NCBI GenBank assembly: GCA_016933295.1
Contig: JAFGBG010000013.1
Coordinates: 1-44,696, forward strand
Source: Sedimentisphaerales bacterium
GTDB taxonomy: Bacteria > Planctomycetota > Phycisphaerae > Sedimentisphaerales > Anaerobacaceae
Direction: 5' to 3'
DNA length: 44,696 nucleotides
Under the pieces are notes generated by a model that had not been told where the DNA came from, ran no database searches, and saw nothing but the letters and a program-made list of their open reading frames with translations. Both the position numbers and the translations under genes were made by a program. This document shows positions 14,395-22,803 of this stretch, in pieces. Within the stretch, counting starts at the first letter, position 1; each line of letters begins with the position of its first letter.

Positions 14395-17300
14395 TTATTT
14401 ACCCTCCTGTAACTTTATAAACAGACGTTTTGCCTCGGTCAGCTCCTCATTTGACAGCCCGCCAATTTTGCCTTCCAGGCTGAGAGCTTCATTTAGATAT
14501 TTGATCGCGTCGTTGTTTTTTCCGAGCGCATTGAGGACTCTTGCCAGATGAAAATTCGCCGCTACGTATTGCGGAGTCGAGTTCGGATAAAATTCCACAC
14601 ACTTTGTCAGGTCCTGGACGGCATTGTTCAATTCGCCCAGGCGATAATACACGACGCCGCGGGTCTCAATAAGGTCTAAATAATCCGGTGACAGCGCCAG
14701 TCCTTTCTGGGCGAGCTCCAGCGCCTCCTGGTATTGGCCTTTCTTTTCGGATGTAATCCAGGCCAGATTGTTGAGGGCGATTATGTTCCCCGGCTCCAGC
14801 TCGATTACCCTCCGATAAAGCTCTGCCGATTCGTCGGACCGGCCGGTCATTTCCAGAAGAAGAGCCAGAGTATTCATGGCGCCGGTCGAAGAGGTTTCTT
14901 TTTGAAGGATAAGACGAAGTATCTCTTCCGCGGCCTGCCTGGCTTCATTGCTGTCAACAGATATCAGGTTTCCGGCGATAAAAACGGGCGTACGAGTATC
15001 GTTGGGGTATTTTTGATACCATTCAACTACTTTTTGGTTCAATTGATTCCAGAGTTTTTCTTTTTTCAATAGCTGTGTTTGTGTTATTAAAGGCAGCGGG
15101 TTATTCGGTTCGGATTCAACCAGTGAATCGAACTGTTTTTGAGCCTCTTCTTTGTCACCTGCTTTGTATAAGGCGACAGCCAGCGTAAGACGGCATTGGT
15201 AGAGGGCTGAAATATCACAAGTTGTCAGATGTTTTCTAAGCATATCGACCGCTTTTTGCGGTTCTCCTATGTCGATATATGTATTGGTCAAAAGTGTAAG
15301 CACATCCAGATCGTTAGGGTCCAGTTCGCGGAGCTCTTTTAGGGTCGGAACCGCTAAGACGGGCGATTTTACGGCCTCGGCACGAGCTTTTAGGAGCATA
15401 AGTTTTTTGTCGTTGGGCTTGTAAGCAAGACCGCTCATGGAAATGTCCACCGCCTGTCCGGGTAGTCCCTGCTTTAACAGCAGCTCGCCCAGCAAGAGCC
15501 ATGCCTCACTTATTTCAGGCTCTTCTTCAGTCAGTTTTTGAAGTATTTGTTTTGCACTTTCAATTGCCGGGGCCGTTCCTTCGATTAGCAATGAATTTGC
15601 TTTGAACATCTTCAGTTCGGTATCACCCGGGTATAATTCAAGAGCTCTGTCGAGGAAGTTCTTGCCTTCACGAACCATATCGGGCTGCCTCGATGCAAAG
15701 AACAGCGAAACGACCCGCTTCAGGATTTTTAGATCGTCCGGAGACAGAGACAAAGCGTGCTTGATGTCGTCGGCTGCTTTGTCGATTTGACCTACGGAAC
15801 GGAAGAAGTCACTTCGTGCAATCCATACTTCCATGTTTTCAGGTTCGAGAGAAACCGCCCGATTAATATCTTCCAGCGCCTTGTCATATCGTCCCAGAGT
15901 GGCGTAAGTTCTGGCACTTAGTATATAAGCGGATGCGTTGTTGAGATGATTTACCATTTCGTTGCAAATTTCGAGGGCCTGTTCCTGTTTGTTCTGACGC
16001 AGATACAACTGAATTTGCGTTGCAATAACGGCAATTGAGTTGGGATCCTGAGCTTTTAGTTTCGCCAGTATTTCTTCCGATTCTTCAAATTCACCCTGTT
16101 GCATTTTCAGTAATGCGAGGGAGAAACTGGCATTCTGGTTGTTCGGGTCACTTTCCACTAAATCCTGCAGAATATCCGAGGCCGAATCCAGTTGTCCGCG
16201 TCTTAGGAAGTTTTGCAACTGCAGCTTCTGAAGTCGAATGTCCATGTTTTTGTCCCGGGAAGCAAGATTCAGAAGCTCCTCAGCCTGCTCGTATTCTTTG
16301 GCTTTATAAAGTGCCGCTATGGTAGGAGTTATTATGCGGAGATCGTCGGGTGACCTGTTCAGTGCGTCTCGATATGTCGAGATTGCAAGTTGGAGCTCAC
16401 CGGCCTTATCGTACGCCCTGGCCAGCAGCATACGGCTTGCCTGGTCGTTAGGATTTGCCAGTAAATTTTCCTGTAGCAGCGATATGATTTTCGGGTAGTT
16501 GTTATCGAAATTTTCGGCGGTAAATAAAACTTTGGCCTGTTCAAAGCGCCATTGCCAGCCGTCTTCACCTTCGAGAGACTTTATCTTGTCTATTAGTTGT
16601 TGGGTTTTTTTCTGGTCGTTGAATACCTGCTCACACAACATAAGCTGGCGTATTATCGGGATATCGTCGGGCAGCTTTTGAGAAAGTGCGGCAAGATATT
16701 GGTATGCATCGTTCGTTCGATTCCAGCGCAGGTAAAACTGTGCGAGCATTAATCCTAATTCACGCTGTACGGCGGGCTGCTCTATACGTGCTAAAGCATC
16801 CTTCAGAACGGCTTCACATTCCGCATCTTGACCTTCTCTAAACAGTAGAATCGCAAGATATCGAACCAGCTTTGAGTCTTGCGGGAATTTCTCAATCGTC
16901 TCATTGAGCTTTGATATTCCTTCGGTCGTTTTATCCTGTGCGGCGAGCAGTTCGACTTCGGCCAACGTAATAGTAACAGTCTCGGAGGCGTGTTCCTGTT
17001 TAAGTCTGTTTATTATCTCCGCGGCTTCGTCGAGTTTACCTTGTTCTATCTTGAGCTGTAATTGCATAAGACCAAGTTCCAGGTTCCCGGGAGCCGATTT
17101 ATCCAGTGTTGACAATTGCCTTTCTATTTCCTGTAGAATCTGGTTTTTTATAGCGGCGGGATTTCTTGCCGCAAGTTGCATTCTGGCCTGTAGAAAAAGA
17201 ATTACAGGTTCGGGATTCGACGGCGCCAGCCGCATTGCCTTTTCGGCGTGTTCCTCCACATCCGCCCAATCTGCGCTTTGGGCCAGCATCCTGGCCAGAC

Positions 17301-18576
17301 TCAAATGTCCTTCGAAAGAATTGGGATTTTCCGCGACGAGGCTGTATAACTGATTTAACGCAGACTGTCTGTCGCCTATCAGGGCCAGGGCCGCTGATAG
17401 TGCCAGTCGAATCTGCGCGGACTTATTGCCCGATTCGACCGACTGTTTCCAGTATTTTATGGCCTCTGTATAATTTCCTTTGTTTGCCGCTAAAAGAGCT
17501 TCCAGATTGTTGATTACCCCGACGGGAATATCTTTTTGCCGCAGTTGTGCGATACACTCAGCGGCACGTTCGGTCCGGCCGGATCTTATGAATAATTCGG
17601 TGGCCACGGGCATAAAATCCCAGGGCTGAGAGGAAAGCTCCTTCAAACCCATCTGGGCAATATTCGACATTTTTTCTCCTGATTGAGATCGCAGAGCGAG
17701 CTGTGCCCATAATTGCCACAGATTCTGGTCCGCCGGAGTCAGCTTTTCAATGGCGGCGAGTTGTTGTTCCGCTCTATCAAGAAGATTGACATTTATTAAT
17801 TCCATTGCAAGTCTCATGCGTACAGACGTATCCGATAAATCCTGTTGCTCGGCTTTGTTTATATCTTCCAGGGCTTTCGAACGGTCGTTATTTCTCATAT
17901 AGAAAGCGGCGCGGACCAGGTATGCCAGGGCGGAAGAAGGATTGTTTTTAACGGCTTCGTCAAACCAGACAGAGGCTTGTTCGGTAAATTCTTCCGGGTG
18001 TTGTTCTGTGAGCTGGCCCAAAGATTCATAAGCCAGAATCTGATCCGGATGTTCGGCGCAGATGGCTTTTAATTCGGCTGCCGCTTCACCGAAGTTACGT
18101 TGCTGCGAGAGCGCGATTGCCAGCATCCTGCGGATTTTGGGATCTTTATGTATCTCGAGCTGTCTTTCGGCGATTAATTCTGCTTCACCTGGCAATCCCA
18201 CCATTAAATATATTTCGATGAGATGTTGTGCCGCTTCCAACTGATTTTCATCTATTCTTAAAGCGGTTCGATACGCTGAGATCGCACGTTGAATATTATT
18301 CCTGTTGCGAGGTCTTGTATTCATTTGCGCCTTGGCGTATTTAATCAGTATTTCTACGTCGTCCTGATTTCTTAGAAGATAAATACCCAGCTGCTTTGCG
18401 GCATCTTCCCATTTTTGTTCTTCGTACGCCTTATTACCGAGAATCAGGCCCTGTTTACTGTTTCTTTCTTTCTGAGAAAGCCGAAATGCATAAATTCCTG
18501 CAAATGTCAGGCCTATAACTCCCAGGCTGATTATCAGGATTATAGCTAATTTCCAGTTAAAGTATCTTGTTGACAT
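14395..18576 (-). CDS. Giant TPR protein, PrsT-like (exosortase/PEP-CTERM system)
   Basis: A 1393 aa protein. Start ATG 18576 was preferred over one 11 codons earlier because GAAAGGGTG lies 6 bases upstream. It opens with a short basic tail and one membrane helix (WKLAIILIISLGVIGLTFAGIYAF), so it is anchored in the inner membrane. After that it is almost entirely tetratricopeptide repeats, with the usual W/L-G-Y-A-P spacing (for example 'ALEDINRAVSLEPENMEVWIARSDF', split here as motif only). TPR proteins of this type (PrsT) accompany exosortase A loci, though about 900 aa is usual and this one is much longer. Likely a scaffold for the polysaccharide assembly machinery. It is coupled to the LuxR gene after it. 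Confidence 0.87.
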   Translation of the reverse strand: MSTRYFNWKLAIILIISLGVIGLTFAGIYAFRLSQKERNSKQGLILGNKAYEEQKWEDAAKQLGIYLLRNQDDVEILIKYAKAQMNTRPRNRNNIQRAISAYRTALRIDENQLEAAQHLIEIYLMVGLPGEAELIAERQLEIHKDPKIRRMLAIALSQQRNFGEAAAELKAICAEHPDQILAYESLGQLTEQHPEEFTEQASVWFDEAVKNNPSSALAYLVRAAFYMRNNDRSKALEDINKAEQQDLSDTSVRMRLAMELINVNLLDRAEQQLAAIEKLTPADQNLWQLWAQLALRSQSGEKMSNIAQMGLKELSSQPWDFMPVATELFIRSGRTERAAECIAQLRQKDIPVGVINNLEALLAANKGNYTEAIKYWKQSVESGNKSAQIRLALSAALALIGDRQSALNQLYSLVAENPNSFEGHLSLARMLAQSADWADVEEHAEKAMRLAPSNPEPVILFLQARMQLAARNPAAIKNQILQEIERQLSTLDKSAPGNLELGLMQLQLKIEQGKLDEAAEIINRLKQEHASETVTITLAEVELLAAQDKTTEGISKLNETIEKFPQDSKLVRYLAILLFREGQDAECEAVLKDALARIEQPAVQRELGLMLAQFYLRWNRTNDAYQYLAALSQKLPDDIPIIRQLMLCEQVFNDQKKTQQLIDKIKSLEGEDGWQWRFEQAKVLFTAENFDNNYPKIISLLQENLLANPNDQASRMLLARAYDKAGELQLAISTYRDALNRSPDDLRIITPTIAALYKAKEYEQAEELLNLASRDKNMDIRLQKLQLQNFLRRGQLDSASDILQDLVESDPNNQNASFSLALLKMQQGEFEESEEILAKLKAQDPNSIAVIATQIQLYLRQNKQEQALEICNEMVNHLNNASAYILSARTYATLGRYDKALEDINRAVSLEPENMEVWIARSDFFRSVGQIDKAADDIKHALSLSPDDLKILKRVVSLFFASRQPDMVREGKNFLDRALELYPGDTELKMFKANSLLIEGTAPAIESAKQILQKLTEEEPEISEAWLLLGELLLKQGLPGQAVDISMSGLAYKPNDKKLMLLKARAEAVKSPVLAVPTLKELRELDPNDLDVLTLLTNTYIDIGEPQKAVDMLRKHLTTCDISALYQCRLTLAVALYKAGDKEEAQKQFDSLVESEPNNPLPLITQTQLLKKEKLWNQLNQKVVEWYQKYPNDTRTPVFIAGNLISVDSNEARQAAEEILRLILQKETSSTGAMNTLALLLEMTGRSDESAELYRRVIELEPGNIIALNNLAWITSEKKGQYQEALELAQKGLALSPDYLDLIETRGVVYYRLGELNNAVQDLTKCVEFYPNSTPQYVAANFHLARVLNALGKNNDAIKYLNEALSLEGKIGGLSNEELTEAKRLFIKLQEGK

Positions 18577-18652
18577 TTTTTTCACCCTTTCATGTTTTTT
18601 TTGCCACAAACTCAGCGTAGAAATTGAGTATCATTTTGGTTTTCATGGAGAA

Positions 18653-20383
18653 TCAGAACTGGTTTATAAAATCATTAACCAGTTTTTTTACTGTATCCCA
18701 ACATATCCGAATGTCGGTTCTGAACGATAACTCCCTGACGTATTCGGTGTCATAGCGGATCCATTCCTGAAAATCCTTCGTGGGCACGCGTGTTCTGCGA
18801 ATCTGCCAAAGTCCCGTGATTCCCGGTCTGACCGATAGACGCGCATCCCGCCACGACGGACATAAAATATTTTCCGATTCCGGGGAAGGTCTTGGTCCTA
18901 CTACGCTCATCTGTCCGAGGAGCACGTTAAAGAATTGCGGGATTTCATCGATGTATGTCTCTCTTAGAAACACGCCGACGGCACTTATTCGGGGGTCGTT
19001 TGCCATTTTAAATTGCGGACCGTCCACCTGACTGGCATATTTCAATTTTTCCTGTATCTTGTCCGCCCCGGTGACCATTGTCCTGAATTTCAGGCAATTG
19101 AATTCCCGTCCGTGAAGTCCCTGGCGTTTGTCTTTAAAGAATACCGGGCCGGGAGAGTTTATTTTTATTGCAAGAGCAATTAATGGTATCAGAGGGATGA
19201 ACAGGATCAGGACAATTACCGCGAATATGAAATCAGCGATTCGTTTCAGACATCTTGCATAAGAAAGTCTCGACCAGCATCGATAAGTCGTCTCGGTGTC
19301 TTTACTCGGGCTGGTATCGACCGGAGAAAAATTCTTTTGCACGAAATATACATCCTGCTTTTTCGTCTCGTCTCGCGTCTTTTGAATGATTGTATTGTTG
19401 ACAAACCGGTTTTGCGGCACTCGCACTCCCGGGCCGATGATGGATGAATTTATAATTGCTCCCTGTTCGATAATTGCGTTTTCGCCGATAATGGTTGGTC
19501 CGGCGATTATTACGTTTTCGCCTATTTGCGCATGATTGTCGAAGAGTACGTTTCCAATGCATCTCGAATTTTCGGGAATCATATTTGAATATCGAGTTCC
19601 GAATTCCACTTTTTCGTCCGTCTCGAGTCTTTCCCTGCAAAATTCGAGCAATCCGTTTTCAGTGCACAAATCCAGTACTGTTCCGCCGATGTTGGTCGCT
19701 GCCGGAGTGATAGAGTATTTTCTGCATTTTTCGATAAATGCCGGAAAAGATTCCGGCAAAAAGCCGTCGGATACAAGTTTTTTTAATACGCCGGTTTTAA
19801 TAAAAAGATAGTGAGGCCAGTTGTCGGGGCAGGGGACAAGTTCCGCCGAATCCGAGTATAACCGGCGAAAACCCGCAACGTTGTTTTCCGTTGTTAATCG
19901 GATTTTATCATTTTTATCGAGTAATGCCGGCTCTGCGTTGACCGCCACTATATCCGCCCGGATATCGGCCAGTATGCTTGCGAGAAGCTCATTGTTGAGC
20001 CGAGCGGCAAATTGTCCGTTTGTTATAACCGACCACAGCGGCGGAGAATTGCCTTGTCCTGTTCCTTCGATTACATCGGCCGTCATTTTTATGCTTTCTT
20101 CGTAGTGTATTATAGTCTCAAAAGACGGTCGCGAATCTTTTTCCTGTCGTACGATTGCGCCGGCGGTAATACCAGATTGTTTCGGAACGGCGTATATCGT
20201 ATCGGCGGAACGGAGTCTGTCGATAAGGTTCGGAATAGTTTTTTTGCCGTTATTATCGTATAAGTATTTACCTAAACCATCGAGAACAATGTCGGTGATA
20301 AGTTTGTCGGACATTGCGAATTGAAGCATATTGCTTTCGCTGCTTTTTGTTATACTGTCCTTATGTATAATAATCAGGTTCAT
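18653..20383 (-). CDS. Polyprenyl sugar-phosphate transferase fused to a LbH/nucleotidyltransferase-like N-terminus
   Basis: A 576 aa protein. Residues about 380-576 are a bacterial sugar transferase (WcaJ/PssY type): a membrane helix at 382-406, NSPGPVFFKDKRQG, KFRTM (432-436), D479-E480 in YIDEIPQF, VGPRP (495-499), and GITGLWQI (521-528). This family loads the first sugar-phosphate onto undecaprenyl phosphate. Instead of the usual four-helix membrane N-terminus, residues 1-270 resemble a nucleotidyltransferase-like region and residues about 275-335 are hexapeptide repeats of a left-handed beta helix (GENVIIAGPTIIGENAIIEQ). The gene follows the Wzc gene by 42 bases and is in the same operon. 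Confidence 0.88.
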   Translation of the reverse strand: MNLIIIHKDSITKSSESNMLQFAMSDKLITDIVLDGLGKYLYDNNGKKTIPNLIDRLRSADTIYAVPKQSGITAGAIVRQEKDSRPSFETIIHYEESIKMTADVIEGTGQGNSPPLWSVITNGQFAARLNNELLASILADIRADIVAVNAEPALLDKNDKIRLTTENNVAGFRRLYSDSAELVPCPDNWPHYLFIKTGVLKKLVSDGFLPESFPAFIEKCRKYSITPAATNIGGTVLDLCTENGLLEFCRERLETDEKVEFGTRYSNMIPENSRCIGNVLFDNHAQIGENVIIAGPTIIGENAIIEQGAIINSSIIGPGVRVPQNRFVNNTIIQKTRDETKKQDVYFVQKNFSPVDTSPSKDTETTYRCWSRLSYARCLKRIADFIFAVIVLILFIPLIPLIALAIKINSPGPVFFKDKRQGLHGREFNCLKFRTMVTGADKIQEKLKYASQVDGPQFKMANDPRISAVGVFLRETYIDEIPQFFNVLLGQMSVVGPRPSPESENILCPSWRDARLSVRPGITGLWQIRRTRVPTKDFQEWIRYDTEYVRELSFRTDIRICWDTVKKLVNDFINQF

Positions 20384-20425
20384 AAATTTTCTTGCGGCGG
20401 TTTTAACGCCGATTGAAATTATTGA

Positions 20426-22681
20426 CTAATCTGTTTTCTGAAGCAGAGTTTTTCTTTTCATGCGTCTGGTCTTGGCGCTTTTTGCATAGTAACTGTTATC
20501 TTGTCGATAGTAACTGTGTTCGGAGCCTACACTGCTGATGACGGTACCGAGAACTCTGACATTAATTTGCATCAGTCTTTCCTTTGCTTCTCGCAGTTCG
20601 GGCAGGGTGGTATGCCCGGCGAAGCTTGTCAATATAACGGCGTTTCCGACTTTGGCCCACATCATGGCATCTGGAAACGCCAGCACGGGAGGTGTATCTA
20701 TGATTATGTGGTCATATTGTTTGCTTATTTCGTTTATTCGCTCGGTTGTGGATGACAGAGCCAGCAGCTCGTATGCATCGGCGGCGTCACGAAAATCGGC
20801 GGCAAGCACGTCCAGCCCGTTCGAAGCCAGCGATTGAACGGCTCGTTCCAGCTTGATTCCACTAAGCACATCCTGTAATCCTCTCGAGTCTTTTGGTAGA
20901 TTTAAAAGCCTCGCAACGTCGGGCTTTCTCAGGTCGCCGTCTATAAGCAGAACTTTTTTGCCGGCGTCGGCAAGACTTGTCGCCAGGTTAATCGCGAAAG
21001 TAGTCTTACCCTCTTTCATCCCAGGACTGGTGATTACGAGCTTCTTTGGAATTCCCTCGTCGCCGAGGAGCCCGATATTTGCCCGTATTGTCTGGTAATC
21101 TTCGATGATATGTTCCGGAAGGAGCGAGCGTTTGACGGTATCCATACTTGTTGTAGTTCCTATGATTCTTATTCCTATGCGCTTTGCTACGTCCTCCGGC
21201 GTCCGTAATCTCTGGTCGGCTTTATCCCGGATATAAGCCAGCCACATTCCACATGCCAGCCCTGCAAGGATTATGCCGAAAGACAGTTTCGTACGTCTGT
21301 CACGGATTGAAGCAATATGTGCATAATCGTGCACGGAGATTCTTGGCTGGCGTTTTCTCTGCATTTGCAGGTCTTGAATGCGCTTTAAGACTGTGTCGTA
21401 TCTTTCTTTTGTCATGGTCAACTTGTCCTGCAGGTCCTGGATGTTAAGCTGTATTCGGCCGAGTCTGATAGTTTCGCTGTCTGCTTTCTCAATTGTATCG
21501 CGAAGAATTTTTTCATACACTTCGGTTTGTTCCAGCAGGTTGCGTGCATTCAGGAGTTTTGCCTCACCTGCCTTGGCGACCTCTTCGGATAATAACTCGT
21601 CGAATTCTTTGCTGGCTTCTTCCTTTCGCTGCACAAGATGCTCTTTCATTGTTTTCAAAAGTTTTGTTTGAACTATGACCTCGGAATTCGTCGGTGTTAA
21701 TGTCTCACGGGCAACGATAAGCGATTGTTCTAATTTTGCGATGCGTTCGGTTATGGAAACCACCGACGTGTCTCTGTTAATATATTGTTGGCGCATCTTT
21801 AACAGCTCGTCCGGAGATAGATGTTCTTCCTTGACTCGTTCGAGTAGCTGTATCTGGGCCTTAATGTTCATTTTAGAGGCCTCCAAGTCGGTGAGACGGG
21901 CATTCAGACTCGATACGTTCCGCAGCATCATATCCTGTCGGCCGCTTAATGTCGCCGTTCCGTATTCCTGCGCCAACTGGTATATCTGTGTTCTTAGCTT
22001 TTCCATTTCTTCGGCTTTGACTTTGCGTTCGTTTTCCAGAGCCGTAAGCTTTTGGTCCGCGTCCTGTGTAGAGCTATCGACTCCGACATCCATATATGCG
22101 TTGATAAAAGCATTTACAACCTGCATGGCGTCGTTATAGTTGTCGCTGTACATGGATATTTCTATTAACTCCCTGCCGCGGGGGGCCTTGACTGTGACAG
22201 TTTGACTGAGCAAAGCCTGTTTCACGAATTCCGCCGGATCAGGGGTTTTTTTGCCCATAAATCTTTGCTTTATTTTTGTGATATAATCGGCCTGTTCGTT
22301 ATTAAAGAAAGCGAGATTTCTGCCTTTCAGATTGTCCGCTACTCTTTGTACAACCCTGCTGCTGGTGACCATTTCGGCCTGGGTATTAATAAAGCTTTGA
22401 TAATCTGAAATGTCACCCCGGTCCCTCGTATCGGTCAGGATATCCACCACTATGGGGGCGATGTGTATTTGTCCGGTTACCACATAAACAGGTTTAATCA
22501 GGAACCATATAGCAGGCAGACCGAGCGCGCATACTACTATGAATATCAGCAAGGCAATATACCATCGCCGCAATATTCCAGCCGCCAATTTTGGAGATTC
22601 GGCTTCCGACTCCGGCGGATTTTCAAGATTTACGATTTCTTGCCCGGCTGTCTGGTCGTAGATTTTTTCCAGATCATTCAT
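20426..22681 (-). CDS. Wzc-type polysaccharide co-polymerase with BY-kinase
   Basis: A 751 aa protein. N-terminal Wzz domain: membrane helix about 40-62, periplasmic coiled-coil region about 205-440, second helix about 467-484. C-terminal bacterial tyrosine kinase: Walker A GMKEGKTT (554-561), Walker A' LLIDGD (578-583), Walker B IIIDTPP (659-665), and a tyrosine-rich tail (Tyr724, 725, 731, 732) for autophosphorylation. It controls the chain length and export of the polysaccharide, working with the Wza-like lipoprotein. GGAG precedes the ATG. Between it and the exosortase gene is a 122-base gap. Confidence 0.93.
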   Translation of the reverse strand: MNDLEKIYDQTAGQEIVNLENPPESEAESPKLAAGILRRWYIALLIFIVVCALGLPAIWFLIKPVYVVTGQIHIAPIVVDILTDTRDRGDISDYQSFINTQAEMVTSSRVVQRVADNLKGRNLAFFNNEQADYITKIKQRFMGKKTPDPAEFVKQALLSQTVTVKAPRGRELIEISMYSDNYNDAMQVVNAFINAYMDVGVDSSTQDADQKLTALENERKVKAEEMEKLRTQIYQLAQEYGTATLSGRQDMMLRNVSSLNARLTDLEASKMNIKAQIQLLERVKEEHLSPDELLKMRQQYINRDTSVVSITERIAKLEQSLIVARETLTPTNSEVIVQTKLLKTMKEHLVQRKEEASKEFDELLSEEVAKAGEAKLLNARNLLEQTEVYEKILRDTIEKADSETIRLGRIQLNIQDLQDKLTMTKERYDTVLKRIQDLQMQRKRQPRISVHDYAHIASIRDRRTKLSFGIILAGLACGMWLAYIRDKADQRLRTPEDVAKRIGIRIIGTTTSMDTVKRSLLPEHIIEDYQTIRANIGLLGDEGIPKKLVITSPGMKEGKTTFAINLATSLADAGKKVLLIDGDLRKPDVARLLNLPKDSRGLQDVLSGIKLERAVQSLASNGLDVLAADFRDAADAYELLALSSTTERINEISKQYDHIIIDTPPVLAFPDAMMWAKVGNAVILTSFAGHTTLPELREAKERLMQINVRVLGTVISSVGSEHSYYRQDNSYYAKSAKTRRMKRKTLLQKTD

Positions 22682-22803
22682 TTTTTATGCTCCTTAAGTT
22701 TTGATTTGTAACATTTATCGCGAATTGAGTTTTATTTTTCATCTTTTTCAGAAATAATCTTTGAAGAGTTTTCGCAGAACAATTAAGAACACCGGCGTAA
22801 AAC

